From: an uncultured Serinicoccus sp.
GTDB lineage: Bacteria; Actinomycetota; Actinomycetes; Actinomycetales; Dermatophilaceae
Reading direction: 5' to 3'
DNA length: 58,744 nucleotides
NCBI RefSeq assembly: GCF_947500995.1
Contig: NZ_CANMUA010000013.1
Span: forward strand, 1-58,744
The notes beneath the pieces were generated by a model that saw only the letters and a program-made list of their open reading frames with translations, made no database searches and had not been told where the DNA came from. The position numbers and the translations under genes were made by a program. Positions 17,412 to 25,610 of the stretch are shown here, piece by piece (positions within the stretch are counted from its first letter, which is position 1; every line of letters begins with the position of its first letter).

Positions 17412-17537
17412 CAGGGTTGATCCTTCCTGCAAGGGGGTGTCCGGCCCAGTCTGTCACGTCCCTGACGCCGCGTCCGTGGTGGCCGACCCGGGCCCGCCTT
17501 TACGTCACCCGCGCCACTCTGCTTGTCTTGTTCCACC

Positions 17538-17987
17538 ATGGACGAGCAGAAGAGGACGGAGCAGCAGGACGTGACCGACGACGCGCAGGGGGAGGCCCCC
17601 CTCGCGGGAATGCTGCGCAAGCTGGGGCTGCGGGCGGGCCAGGTGGTCGTCGAGTACGGCTACGACGACGACGTGGAGGAGGCCGTCCGCCAGGCCGCCG
17701 CCGCGGTGAGCGGGGCCCCGCTGGAGGAGGACGACTACGACGGCGTCGTCGACGTCGTGCTGCTGTGGTGGCGCGACGGGGAGGGCGACCTCGCGGACGA
17801 GCTCATGGACGCCCTGACGACGATGGAGGAGGGCGGCTGCATCGTGCTGCTCACGCCCGGCGCCGGACGCGAGGACCGCGTCCCCGCCGCGGACGTGCAG
17901 GACGCCTGCACCACCTGCTCGATGACGGCCTCCGGCGCGGTCAACCTCGGGGAGTGGCTGGGCCAGCGCCTGGTGGGCCGCAAGTGA
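17538..17987 (+). CDS. DUF3052-family protein
   Basis: A 149-residue acidic cytoplasmic protein. After a variable N-terminus (1-24) it has LRKLGLRAGQVVVEYGYDDDVEEAVRQ, DDYDGVVDVVLLWWRDGEGDLADELMDAL and CIVLLTPGAGREDRV, the DUF3052 signature. The fold resembles a small Rossmann-like domain. The family is actinobacterial, function unknown, and nearly always adjacent to AhpE, suggesting a role with that peroxiredoxin. Its stop overlaps the AhpE start by three of four bases (GTGA). Confidence 0.86.
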   Translation: MDEQKRTEQQDVTDDAQGEAPLAGMLRKLGLRAGQVVVEYGYDDDVEEAVRQAAAAVSGAPLEEDDYDGVVDVVLLWWRDGEGDLADELMDALTTMEEGGCIVLLTPGAGREDRVPAADVQDACTTCSMTASGAVNLGEWLGQRLVGRK

Positions 17988-18466
17988 GCGCTGCACCACC
18001 CGCCCCGGTGGAGGTGGGCCAGGCCGCCCCCGACCTCACGCTCACCGACCAGGCGGGGGAGCGGCACACCCTCTCCGCCGCCGTGGCCGACCGGCACGCC
18101 CTGCTCGTCTTCTACCCCTTCGCGTTCTCCTCGATCTGCACCGGCGAGCTGCTGGAGATCCAGCTCAACATCGACGAGTTCGTCAACGACCGGGTGCAGG
18201 TCTTCGGCCTGTCCTGCGACCCCGCGCCGGCGCTGCGGGCGTGGGCGGCCCACGAGGGCTACCGCTTCCCCCTGCTGTCGGACTTCTGGCCGCACGGCCA
18301 GGTGGCGCGCGACTACGGCGTCTTCGACGAGGAGTCCGGGATGGCCCTGCGCGGCACCTTCCTCGTCGACCCCGGGATGCGGGTGCGGTGGTCGCTCGTG
18401 CACGGACCGGGCGAGGCGCGGCAGATCGGTGCGCTGCACGAGGCGGTACGCCACCTGCAACAATGA
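17984..18466 (+). CDS. Peroxiredoxin, AhpE-like
   Basis: Reduces hydroperoxides through a peroxidatic cysteine. The 160-residue thioredoxin-fold protein has Cys52 in FYPFAFSSICTGEL, which fits the P-x3-(T/S)-x2-C rule, and the conserved Arg near the C-terminus. No second Cys in the usual resolving position, so a one-Cys AhpE-type mechanism using mycothiol or mycoredoxin is likely (established for M. tuberculosis AhpE; inferred here). The GTG at 17984 overlaps the DUF3052 stop, so the pair is translationally coupled. Confidence 0.9.
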   Translation: MSAAPPAPVEVGQAAPDLTLTDQAGERHTLSAAVADRHALLVFYPFAFSSICTGELLEIQLNIDEFVNDRVQVFGLSCDPAPALRAWAAHEGYRFPLLSDFWPHGQVARDYGVFDEESGMALRGTFLVDPGMRVRWSLVHGPGEARQIGALHEAVRHLQQ

Positions 18467-18486
18467 CGGCACACCCACCACAACAG

Positions 18487-18559
18487 GGGCCTGTAGCTCA
18501 GCTGGTAGAGCGCCGCGTTTACACCGCGTAGGTCGTCGGTTCGAGCCCGGCCGGGCCCA
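18487..18559 (+). tRNA. tRNA-Val (UAC anticodon)
   Basis: Acceptor GGGCCTG pairs with CGGGCCC (one G-T pair). The D-arm GCTC-AGCTGGTA-GAGC, anticodon loop TTTACAC with TAC at 18520-18522, and T-loop TTCGAGC are all in place, and the discriminator is A (18559). CCA is not encoded. The following gene starts at 18561, leaving a single base between. Confidence 0.95.
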
Positions 18560-18560
18560 C

Positions 18561-19460
18561 GTGAACGCCAGCACGCAGCAGACCGGTGTCGCCCTGGCCG
18601 ACGTCGTCGCCACCCTCGAGGACCTCTACCCCACCGCGACCGCGCAGTCGTGGGACCGCGTGGGGCTCGTCGCCGGGGACCCGGAGCAGCGCGTGCACCG
18701 GGTGCTGCTCGCGGTCGACCCGACGCTCGAGGTCGTGGCCGAGGCCGTGCGCACCGGCGCGGACCTCGTGGTCACCCACCACCCGCTGCTGCTGCGGGGG
18801 ATCCACTCCGTCGCGACGACGTCGGCGAAGGGGGCGACGGTCACCGAGCTCGTGGTCAACGACGTGGCGCTCTACTGCGCCCACACCAACGCCGACGTCG
18901 CCGACCCCGGGGTCGGTCAGGCGCTGGCCGCGGCGAGCGGCCTGGCCGCCACGCAGGCGTTGACCCTGGCCGAGGGGCAGGAGCTCGGCCGGGTCGGCGA
19001 GCTGCCCGAGCCGGTCACGCTGCGCACCCTGGCGCAGCGGCTCGCGACGGCGCTGCCGCCCACGGCCGGTGGGGTGCGGGTCAGCGGCGACCCCGACGCG
19101 CCGGTGCGCCGGGTCGCCGTGCTCGGGGGTGCCGGGGACGGTGAGTTCGAGGCGGTGCGGCGCGCCGGTGCCGACGTCTACGTCACCTCCGACCTGCGGC
19201 ACCACCCGGCCCTCGAGGCCCGGGAGGAGGCGCGGGCCGCGGCCCGCGCCGGGGGCGCCGCGACGCCCTACCTCCTCGACGCCGGCCACTACGCCACCGA
19301 GTGGCTGTGGCTGCCCGGCCTGCGCGAGCTGCTGCTCAGCCGCCTCGACGTCGAGGTCGAGATCTCGGGCGTCTGCACCGACCCCTGGGACCTCGTCGTC
19401 GGCGCCCGGCCGGACCACGACCGCACGACCGACCACCCCGTCGAAGGAGACCACCCGTGA
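18561..19460 (+). CDS. Nif3-like dinuclear metal-centre protein
   Basis: A 299-residue member of the Nif3/YbgI (DUF34) family, whose members form toroidal hexamers with two metal ions per subunit; activity as GTP cyclohydrolase I type 2 has been proposed for some. Metal ligands are visible in DLVVTHHPLLLRGIHSV (two His), ALYCAHTNADVADPGVG (His, Asp) and the late DAGHYATEW (His, Glu). There is no plausible start other than GTG 18561, which lies one base after tRNA-Val, so the mRNA 5' end may be made by tRNA processing. First of a coupled trio with the zinc-ribbon and phosphatase genes, as in M. tuberculosis Rv2230c-Rv2228c. Confidence 0.88.
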   Translation: MNASTQQTGVALADVVATLEDLYPTATAQSWDRVGLVAGDPEQRVHRVLLAVDPTLEVVAEAVRTGADLVVTHHPLLLRGIHSVATTSAKGATVTELVVNDVALYCAHTNADVADPGVGQALAAASGLAATQALTLAEGQELGRVGELPEPVTLRTLAQRLATALPPTAGGVRVSGDPDAPVRRVAVLGGAGDGEFEAVRRAGADVYVTSDLRHHPALEAREEARAAARAGGAATPYLLDAGHYATEWLWLPGLRELLLSRLDVEVEISGVCTDPWDLVVGARPDHDRTTDHPVEGDHP

Positions 19461-20194
19461 AGGCAAGCCCCCAGATGCAGGCCCGGCTGCTCGAGCTCCA
19501 GGAGCTGGACACGCGCATCTCGCAGCTGGAGCACCGCCGGCGCTCGGTCCCCGAGCTCATCGACATCGCCCGCATGGAGGGCGAGCAGCCCGGGCTGGAG
19601 GCCGAGGTGGTGCGGACCAGCACCGAGGTCAGCGACCTGGAGCGGGAGGTGGCCCGGGCCGAGGCGGCCGTCCAGCTCGTCCGCGACCGCGCCACCCGCG
19701 ACCGGCAGCGCCTGGAGGCCGGCACCGGCAGCGCCAAGGACCTCCAGGGCCTGCAGCACGAGCTGGAGTCGCTGGCCCGGCGGCAGGGCGTCCTGGAGGA
19801 CGAGGAGCTGGAGGTCATGGAACGCGTCGAGCAGGCCCAGGGGGCCCAGCAGGCGGCGAGCTCGGCCCTGCAGCAGCACGAGGCCCGGCTCGGGGAGCTG
19901 CGCGAGGCGCGGGACGAGAAGGTCGCGGCCGTCGTCGCGGAGCGTGAGGAGGTGGCCGCGGGACGCGACGCCATCATCGCGGACGTGTCGGCCGAGCTGC
20001 TCGCGCTCTACGAGCGGCTGCGGGCCCAGACCGGCTCCGGCGCGGCGCCCCTGCAGCAGCGGCGGTGCGGCGGGTGCCGGCTCGAGCTCAACGCCGTCGA
20101 CCTCGGGCGCATCCGTTCCGCCGCCGAGGACGAGGTCGTGCGCTGCGAGGAGTGTGGCCGCATCCTGGTCCGGACGGCGGAGTCCGGCCTGTGA
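19457..20194 (+). CDS. Zinc-ribbon coiled-coil protein (DUF164/CT398 type)
   Basis: A 245-residue protein with a long antiparallel coiled coil (about 8-175, Leu/Glu/Arg heptads such as LELQELDTRISQLEHRRR) and a C-terminal four-Cys zinc ribbon (CGGCRLEL and CEECGRILV). Homologues such as CT398 and HP0958 act in secretion or RNA handling. In actinobacteria the role is unknown, but the gene is fixed between nif3 and a phosphatase. It starts at GTG 19457 overlapping the nif3 stop (GTGA), preceded by AAGGAGA. Confidence 0.9.
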   Translation: MKASPQMQARLLELQELDTRISQLEHRRRSVPELIDIARMEGEQPGLEAEVVRTSTEVSDLEREVARAEAAVQLVRDRATRDRQRLEAGTGSAKDLQGLQHELESLARRQGVLEDEELEVMERVEQAQGAQQAASSALQQHEARLGELREARDEKVAAVVAEREEVAAGRDAIIADVSAELLALYERLRAQTGSGAAPLQQRRCGGCRLELNAVDLGRIRSAAEDEVVRCEECGRILVRTAESGL

Positions 20195-20970
20195 GCACCG
20201 GGGCCTCGGCCCCGGGCAGCGGTGCGGAGCCCACCCACGGCGCGGCTGCCGGCGGCGCCCGGGCGCCCGGGCCGGCCGAGGTCGAGGCCGCGAGCGAGAC
20301 CTACCTCTCCGACGAGACGCTGCCCGTCCTCGAGGGCAGCACCCGGCTGGTGCTCGTGCGCCACGGCGTCACCGACTTCACGCAGGCGCACCGGATGGAC
20401 GGACGGGGTGGCGCCGACCCGGCGCTCAACGCCACCGGGCGGGCCCAGGCGCGGGCCGCCTCCGGTGCCGTCGCGGAGCTCCTGGGGCGCTCCGTGCCCG
20501 CGCCGGTCCGGGTCGTCTCCTCCTCCCTGGCGCGGGCGCGGGAGACCGGCCAGCTGCTCGCCCAGCGCCTCGGGGTCGAGCGCGAGGAGGACCGGGACTG
20601 GGACGAGCAGGGCTTCGGCGACTGGGACGGCCAGGCCATGCCCGAGCTCGCGGCGCGCCAGCCCCGCGAGCTCGTGCGGCTGCGCACCGACCTGGACTAC
20701 GCCCGCCCCGGCGGGGAGTCCCGGCGGGCCCTCGACGCCCGGGTGGCCGCGGCCCTGGGGCGGGCGGTGGCCGCGGGCGGGACGGTCGTCGTGGCCACCC
20801 ACCGCGTCGCCATCATGTCCGTCCTGTGCCGGGTCCTGGGGGTCGAGCACGACCGGGGCTGGAGCATCGCGACGGGCCCGGCCTCGCTGAGCGCCGTCGA
20901 GGTGTGGCCCGACGGCGGGGTGCAGGTGACCTTCGTCAACGACACCCACCACCTGCGCGGCCTGGCCTAG
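20191..20970 (+). CDS. Histidine phosphatase family protein (CobC/GpmB-like)
   Basis: A 259-residue phosphomonoesterase. The catalytic motif LVLVRHGVTD has His58. The other site residues are in SSSLARARETGQLLA (Arg), DEQGFGDWDG (Glu) and VVVATHRVAIM (second His). The first 50 residues are Ala/Gly/Pro-rich and probably disordered. In M. tuberculosis the positional homologue Rv2228c is an RNase H fused to this phosphatase; here the RNase H half is absent. Substrate unknown; alpha-ribazole phosphate or a sugar phosphate are candidates. The start GTG overlaps the upstream stop. Its TAG stop is also part of the next gene's -10 box. Confidence 0.88.
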   Translation: MSTGASAPGSGAEPTHGAAAGGARAPGPAEVEAASETYLSDETLPVLEGSTRLVLVRHGVTDFTQAHRMDGRGGADPALNATGRAQARAASGAVAELLGRSVPAPVRVVSSSLARARETGQLLAQRLGVEREEDRDWDEQGFGDWDGQAMPELAARQPRELVRLRTDLDYARPGGESRRALDARVAAALGRAVAAGGTVVVATHRVAIMSVLCRVLGVEHDRGWSIATGPASLSAVEVWPDGGVQVTFVNDTHHLRGLA

Positions 20971-20980
20971 GGTCGGGGCC

Positions 20981-21904
20981 ATGAGCGCGGCACCGGACGA
21001 CCTCACCCCCATGGAGCGCGCCCGGGTGGCCCCGGAGGAGGGGTATGCCCTCAACCGGTCCAACTGGGACGGCCGGGCGCAGGTGCACGCGGCCAGCGGG
21101 CACTACGACCTCGATGGCTGGGTGGCCGACCCCACCCGGGTGGGCGCGGTCGTGCGCCGCGACCTGCAGATCCTCGCCCCGCACCTGCCGGAGGCGCTGC
21201 GGGACGGCGGTGACGGCATACCTCGTCTGGACGGGCTGGACGTCTGCCACCTGCAGTGCCACCTCGGGACCGACACCCTCGGGCTGGCGCGGCGCGGGGC
21301 CCGCTGCACCGGGGTCGACCTGTCGCCGGCGTCCCTGCGGATCGCCCGCGACCTCGCGGAGCGCGCCGGGGCGGACATCCGCTACGTCGAGGCCAACGTC
21401 ATGGACGCGGCGGCGGCCGTGGGCGCGACCTTCGACCACGTGCACACCTCGATCGGGACCCTCTGCTGGCTGCAGGACCTCGCCACCTGGGGCCGGCAGG
21501 TCGCGGCGCTGCTGCGCCCCGGCGGCACCTTCCTGCTGCGCGACGGCCACCCCATGCTCCTCGTCATGGGGGACACCGACCCGGGCACGATGACCCCGGC
21601 CTACGGCTACTTCCCGCTGCCGTCGGGGGAGAGCTTCACCTACGCCGACGGCACGACCTACACCGACGGCGACGTCGCCCCCATCACCCAGCCGCGCAAC
21701 GTCGAGTGGCCCCACCCGGTGAGCGAGATCCTCGGGGCGCTGCTGGACGCCGGGTTGCGGCTCGAGCACGTCGGCGAGCACCAGGACCTGCCCTGGCCGG
21801 CGCACCCCGCGATGACCCCCGAGGGCGAGGGGTGGGTGCTGCCCGAGCCGTGGCGCTCGCAGGTGCCGGTGGCGCTCAGCGTGGTGGCGCGCCGCCCTGG
21901 GTGA
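20981..21904 (+). CDS. Class I SAM-dependent methyltransferase
   Basis: The 307-residue protein has the Rossmann-type AdoMet fold: motif I region CHLQCHLGTDTLGLARRGARCTGVDLSP (about 86-115), the adenine loop ANVMDAAAAVGATFDHVHTSIGTLCWL, then LLRPGGTFLLRDGHPM. The acceptor is unknown. TAGGGT ends seven bases before the ATG, and its TAG is the stop codon of the upstream phosphatase, so this gene probably has its own leaderless transcript. It ends six bases from the convergent yaaA stop. Confidence 0.87.
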   Translation: MSAAPDDLTPMERARVAPEEGYALNRSNWDGRAQVHAASGHYDLDGWVADPTRVGAVVRRDLQILAPHLPEALRDGGDGIPRLDGLDVCHLQCHLGTDTLGLARRGARCTGVDLSPASLRIARDLAERAGADIRYVEANVMDAAAAVGATFDHVHTSIGTLCWLQDLATWGRQVAALLRPGGTFLLRDGHPMLLVMGDTDPGTMTPAYGYFPLPSGESFTYADGTTYTDGDVAPITQPRNVEWPHPVSEILGALLDAGLRLEHVGEHQDLPWPAHPAMTPEGEGWVLPEPWRSQVPVALSVVARRPG

Positions 21905-21910
21905 TGGCGC

Positions 21911-22663
21911 TCAGGAGGGCAGGGCGTCCAGGACCCAGGGGGACCCGGGCCGCCGCGGCTCGTGCAGCTCGACGTCGAAGGCGCCACCGAGCAGCTCGGG
22001 CAGGGCCCGCGGGCTCCTCGGGTCGGCGGCGTCCTGGCACAGGGCCCGGGCGACCAGGCCGCGGGTGTGCTTGGCCATGTGGGTGGCGCCGGGCACCCGC
22101 ACGTGCACCCAGCGCCGGGCCAGGTCGGAGGTCGGGGCGGGGGTCCAGGCCGCGGCATACGTGCTGGAGCGGCAGTCCACGACTGACCCGCGCCCGGCCG
22201 CCCCGGCGAGCACCGGGTCGAGGTGCTCCCGCCAGAACCCCGCCAGCGGGCCGACCCCGGGCAGGTTGACGCCCATCGACAGGCGGTAGGGCGCGAGCCG
22301 GTCGGTCATCCGCACCACGCCGTAGAGCGCGGAGACCACCCGCAGCCGCGACGTGGCCCGCCGCGCCGAGCCGGGGTCGAGGGAGGACAGGTCCAGCGCG
22401 TCGTAGAGCACGCCCGAGTAGAGCTCGCGGGCCGGGAGCGTCGGTGCGGTGCGCAGCCGGGTGTTCCGGGCGATCTCGGCCGTGAGGTTCGGGCTGACCC
22501 CGAGCACCGCCGCGGCGTCCGGGGCCTCGCTGACCTGCGACAACGCCGTGGCCACGCGATCCCGTGCCCGGGTCAGCACGGGGGCGGAGAGGGACTCCGG
22601 GCGCAGCGCCGAGCCACGGGTGCGGGTCTGCTTGGACTCGGACGGCGGGAGCAGGATGAGCAC
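21911..22663 (-). CDS. yaaA: Peroxide stress protein YaaA (DUF328)
   Basis: A 250-residue member of the YaaA family, which limits DNA and protein damage during peroxide stress by lowering free iron (shown in E. coli). Family marks are VLILLPPSESKQ at the start, RARDRVATALSQV, ARELYSGVLYDALDL, RVVSALYGVVRMTDRLAPYRLSMG and HMAKHTRGLVARAL. The GTG at 22663 gives exactly the family N-terminus and has TACGCT six bases upstream (leaderless). Divergent from the RNB gene across 48 bases. Confidence 0.92.
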   Translation of the reverse strand: MLILLPPSESKQTRTRGSALRPESLSAPVLTRARDRVATALSQVSEAPDAAAVLGVSPNLTAEIARNTRLRTAPTLPARELYSGVLYDALDLSSLDPGSARRATSRLRVVSALYGVVRMTDRLAPYRLSMGVNLPGVGPLAGFWREHLDPVLAGAAGRGSVVDCRSSTYAAAWTPAPTSDLARRWVHVRVPGATHMAKHTRGLVARALCQDAADPRSPRALPELLGGAFDVELHEPRRPGSPWVLDALPS

Positions 22664-22669
22664 CGCGTC

Positions 22670-22704
22670 AGCGTAGGTCAGGTGTCGGTGCGCCGACGTA
22701 GGGT
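22670..22704. promoter_or_regulatory. Divergent leaderless promoters of yaaA and the RNB gene
   Basis: In a 48-base gap TACGCT (minus strand, 22670-22675) lies six bases before the yaaA GTG and TAGGGT (plus strand, 22699-22704) lies seven bases before the RNB ATG. The -35 regions must overlap, or fall inside the opposite gene's start region. Neither gene has a Shine-Dalgarno. Confidence 0.5.
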
Positions 22705-22711
22705 GGGCGTC

Positions 22712-24175
22712 ATGGTGGAGCGTGCGACGAGCCTGGCCTGCGACCCGACCGCGTCCGGGACCGGCCGGCTGCTGGCCCAGGCGTTCCAGCAGGTCCGCGA
22801 CGACCTCGAGGTGCGCCAGACCTTCCCGGAGGCGGCGCTGGCCGAGGTCGAGCAGGCAGTCGCCGCCCCGGACCTGCCTGGACGCGACGAGACCGGGGTG
22901 GAGCTCATCACCGTCGACCCGCCCGGCTCCATGGACCTCGACCAGGCCATGCACCTGGAGCGCGACGGGTCGGGCTACCGGGTCCGCTACGCCATCGCCG
23001 ACGTCCCCGCGTTCCTCGTCGAGGGGGGCGCGCTCGACGCGGAGACGCGGCTGCGCGGGCAGACGATCTACTGCCCGGACAGGCGCGTGCCGCTGCACCC
23101 TCCGGCCCTGAGCGAGGAGGCGGCGAGTCTGCTCCCCGACGCCGTGCGACCGGCATACGTCTGGGACATCCGGCTCACCGCGGAGGGCGTGCGGGACACC
23201 GCGGAGGTCTACCGGGCCATGGTGCGCTCCCGGCGCCGCTACACCTACGAGGAGGTGCAGCGGCTCGTCGACGGCGGGGAGGCGGAGGAGACGCTGCTGC
23301 TGCTCCGGGAGGTGGGCGAGCTGCGTGCCGCCCGCGAGATCGCCCGCGGGGGTGCGAGCCTGCCGATGCCGGAGCAGGAGGTGGGGACCGGGGGCGAGGA
23401 GGGGTGCGACTACACGTTGCGCCTGCGCCCGCTGCTGGCCGCCGAGGACTGGAACGCCCAGATCTCGCTGCTCACGGGCATGGTCGCCGCCCGGATGATG
23501 CTCGAGGGCGGGGTCGGCATCCTGCGGACCATGCCCGAGCCCGGTGAGGGAGCGGTGGCGCGCTTCCGCCGGGAGGTCGAGGCGCTGGGCGCCCACTGGC
23601 CGGAGGGTATGCCGTACGGCGAGTTCCTCCGCACCCTCGACCGGGCCGACACCCGGCACCTCGCGATCGTCAACGCCGCCACGTTCCTCTTCCGCGGGGC
23701 GGGCTACACCGCGTTCGACGGCGAGCTGCCGGCGGAGGAGGACCGTCTGCAGGCCGCCGTGGCCGCGCCCTACGCGCACGTGACGGCACCGCTGCGTCGC
23801 CTGGTCGACCGGTTCGGGCTGGCGGTGTGCGAGGCGCTCTGCTCCGGGGCCGAGGTCCCCGCCTGGGCCCGCGAGGCCCTCCCGGGGCTGCCCGCCGTCA
23901 TGGAGGAGACCGGCCGGCGCGCCCGGGCGGTCGACCGGGCCTGCCTGGCGTCGGTCGAGGCGGCCGTGCTGCACGACCGCGTGGGCGAGGACTTCGCGGC
24001 GGTCGTCGTCGACGGCGTCGACGGCGACCGGGTGCAGGTGCAGCTGCTCGACCCACCGGTCAGCGACGTCGCGAGCGGCACCGCCCGGCTGGGCAGCGCC
24101 GTCACGGTGCGGGTGGAGCGGGCCGACATCCTGGCGGGCGAGGTCGACCTGCGCATCGTGGGGCAGGAGGCGTGA
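22712..24175 (+). CDS. RNB-domain ribonuclease (RNase II/R family, short form)
   Basis: A 487-residue 3'-5' exoribonuclease-like protein. The RNB catalytic core runs from about 55 to 385, with the metal-binding run DPPGSMDLDQAMHLERDG (Asp cluster), ADVPAFLVEGGALDAE and AAVAAPYAHVTAPLRRLVDRFG. It lacks the N-terminal cold-shock domains of RNase II/R and has only a short C-terminal beta region in place of S1, which is the compact actinobacterial form. The ATG is preceded by TAGGGT at seven bases. The stop overlaps the start of the HAD gene (GTGA). Confidence 0.92.
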   Translation: MVERATSLACDPTASGTGRLLAQAFQQVRDDLEVRQTFPEAALAEVEQAVAAPDLPGRDETGVELITVDPPGSMDLDQAMHLERDGSGYRVRYAIADVPAFLVEGGALDAETRLRGQTIYCPDRRVPLHPPALSEEAASLLPDAVRPAYVWDIRLTAEGVRDTAEVYRAMVRSRRRYTYEEVQRLVDGGEAEETLLLLREVGELRAAREIARGGASLPMPEQEVGTGGEEGCDYTLRLRPLLAAEDWNAQISLLTGMVAARMMLEGGVGILRTMPEPGEGAVARFRREVEALGAHWPEGMPYGEFLRTLDRADTRHLAIVNAATFLFRGAGYTAFDGELPAEEDRLQAAVAAPYAHVTAPLRRLVDRFGLAVCEALCSGAEVPAWAREALPGLPAVMEETGRRARAVDRACLASVEAAVLHDRVGEDFAAVVVDGVDGDRVQVQLLDPPVSDVASGTARLGSAVTVRVERADILAGEVDLRIVGQEA

Positions 24176-25002
24176 GGGCCTCGCCTCCCGGGCCCGACGG
24201 GGTGCGCGTCGTGGCCTCCGACTGCGACGGCACGCTGCTGCGCTCGGACGGCACGGTGTCCGAGCGGACCCGGGCGGTGCTGGACCGCTGCGCGTCCGCC
24301 GGAGTCCGGGTCGTGCTGGTCACCGCCCGCCCGCCCCGGTGGATGGACGAGCTCGGGGACCTCGGGGTCGAGGCGGTGGCGCTGTGCGGCAACGGCGCCT
24401 TCACCTACGACGTGTCGCGGCGCGAGATCATCGGCCACCGGCTCATGCCGACCGAGCTCGTGGGCACGCTGCTGGCCGAGCTCAAGGAGGCCCTGCCCGG
24501 GGCGGCGCTGGCCACCGAGTCGGTGCGTGGCTTCGCCCGCGAGCCGCACTTCCAGCGGGCCAACGACCGGGCCGACGGGCAGTGGCTGGTCGGCGACATC
24601 GGCCAGCTGGCCCAGGAGCCCGCCGGCAAGATCCTCGTGCGGCACCTCGACTGGTCCACCGAGCAGATCAGCGCCCGGGTCAAGCAGGTCGTGGGGGAGC
24701 GCGCCGAGGTGGCCGACTCCGGGGCGGTGCAGCTGGGGGAGATCACCGGTCGGGGCGTCACCAAGGCGCTGGCGCTCCTGACCTGGTGCGCCGAGCAGGA
24801 CCCACCGGTGGCGCCGCAGGAGGTGTGGGCGTTCGGGGACATGCTCAACGACATACCGATGCTGGAGTGGGCCGGGCGCGCCCATGCCGTCGCCAACGCC
24901 CACCCGCAGGTCCTGGCGCTGGCCGACGAGGTGGTGCCGAGCAACGACGAGGACGGCGTGGCGAGCAGTGTCGCGGCGCTGCTCGACGCCCGCAGCATGT
25001 GA
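24172..25002 (+). CDS. HAD-superfamily phosphatase, Cof type
   Basis: A 276-residue haloacid-dehalogenase hydrolase with a C2 cap (Cof/YwpJ class). Motif I is ASDCDGTLLRSDG (Asp15, Asp17), motif II is VVLVTARP, the Lys of motif III is probably in GVTKALALL, and motif IV is FGDMLNDIPMLEWAG. These enzymes dephosphorylate sugar phosphates, FMN or PLP; the substrate cannot be read. The start GTG overlaps the RNB stop. The motif IV Ile is an ATA codon inside a CATACC word. Confidence 0.9.
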   Translation: MRASPPGPDGVRVVASDCDGTLLRSDGTVSERTRAVLDRCASAGVRVVLVTARPPRWMDELGDLGVEAVALCGNGAFTYDVSRREIIGHRLMPTELVGTLLAELKEALPGAALATESVRGFAREPHFQRANDRADGQWLVGDIGQLAQEPAGKILVRHLDWSTEQISARVKQVVGERAEVADSGAVQLGEITGRGVTKALALLTWCAEQDPPVAPQEVWAFGDMLNDIPMLEWAGRAHAVANAHPQVLALADEVVPSNDEDGVASSVAALLDARSM

Positions 25003-25014
25003 CAGGATCAGGGT

Positions 25015-25158
25015 ATGACGGACACCAAGCAGACCACCCCGGCCAGCACCCGACGCGGCAGCTTCGGCGGCGGGCTGACCGCCTTCATCATCGGCCTGCT
25101 GGTGGTGACCGCGATCTTCGTCCTCGTCGACCTGGCGACGGGCGCGCTGCACTTCTGA
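25015..25158 (+). CDS. Small single-span membrane protein, 47 aa
   Basis: A short gene with 47 codons plus stop: a polar N-terminus with Lys and Arg (1-14, MTDTKQTTPASTRRG), a Gly-rich turn (GSFGGG) and one hydrophobic helix (about 20-42, TAFIIGLLVVTAIFVLVDLA). The charge pattern predicts the N-terminus inside. CAGGAT lies six bases before the ATG, the same arrangement as at gdpD and glnA2, and it starts 12 bases after the HAD stop. No family recognised. Codon use and third-position G/C match its neighbours. Confidence 0.65.
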   Translation: MTDTKQTTPASTRRGSFGGGLTAFIIGLLVVTAIFVLVDLATGALHF

Positions 25159-25172
25159 GGCTCCCGGCGGGG

Positions 25173-25564
25173 GTGGATGAGCCGGCCGGTACGCCGGGTT
25201 CTGTCCCCTCGCGCCGTCACCGGCACGGCGAGGGTGGCGACCATCCATCTCGGGTGCGCGTTGCCGCGCACCTCCAGCGACCTACCCGTGCGCTCGGGCG
25301 GGCAGCCCTCGGTCGCGCACTGTCTGGTCTTGCTCCAGGTGGGGTTTACCGAGCCACGTCAGTCACCTGACGTGCTGGTGGTCTCTTACACCACCGTTTC
25401 ACCCTGACCCACCGCCGAGGCGGCGGGCGGTCTGTTCTCTGTGGCACTGTCCCGCGGGTCACCCCGGGTGGCTGTTGGCCACCACCTTGCCCTGTGGAGC
25501 CCGGACGTTCCTCGGCGGGTCACCCGGAGGTGCCCGACGCGGCCGCCTGGCCGACTCATCCACG
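25173..25564 (-). ncRNA. rnpB: RNase P RNA (rnpB), actinobacterial type A
   Basis: The catalytic RNA that matures tRNA 5' ends. The ends form the P1 helix (GGATGAGTCGGCC near 25563 with GGCCGGCTCATCC near 25175). Universal core blocks are seen on the minus strand: GAGGAACGTCCGGGCTCCAC, ACAGTGCCACAGAGAACAG, GGGTGAAACGGTGGTGTAAG, TGGCTCGGTAAACCCCAC and AGATGGATGGTCGCC followed by GACAGAACCCGGCGTAC. Exact ends are accurate to a few bases. It is convergent with the 47-aa gene and back to back with the VIT1 gene. Confidence 0.95.
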
Positions 25565-25610
25565 TCCGCCAGGATAGCGGTCAGGGGCGCACGCCGTAGA
25601 CTCCACCCAC

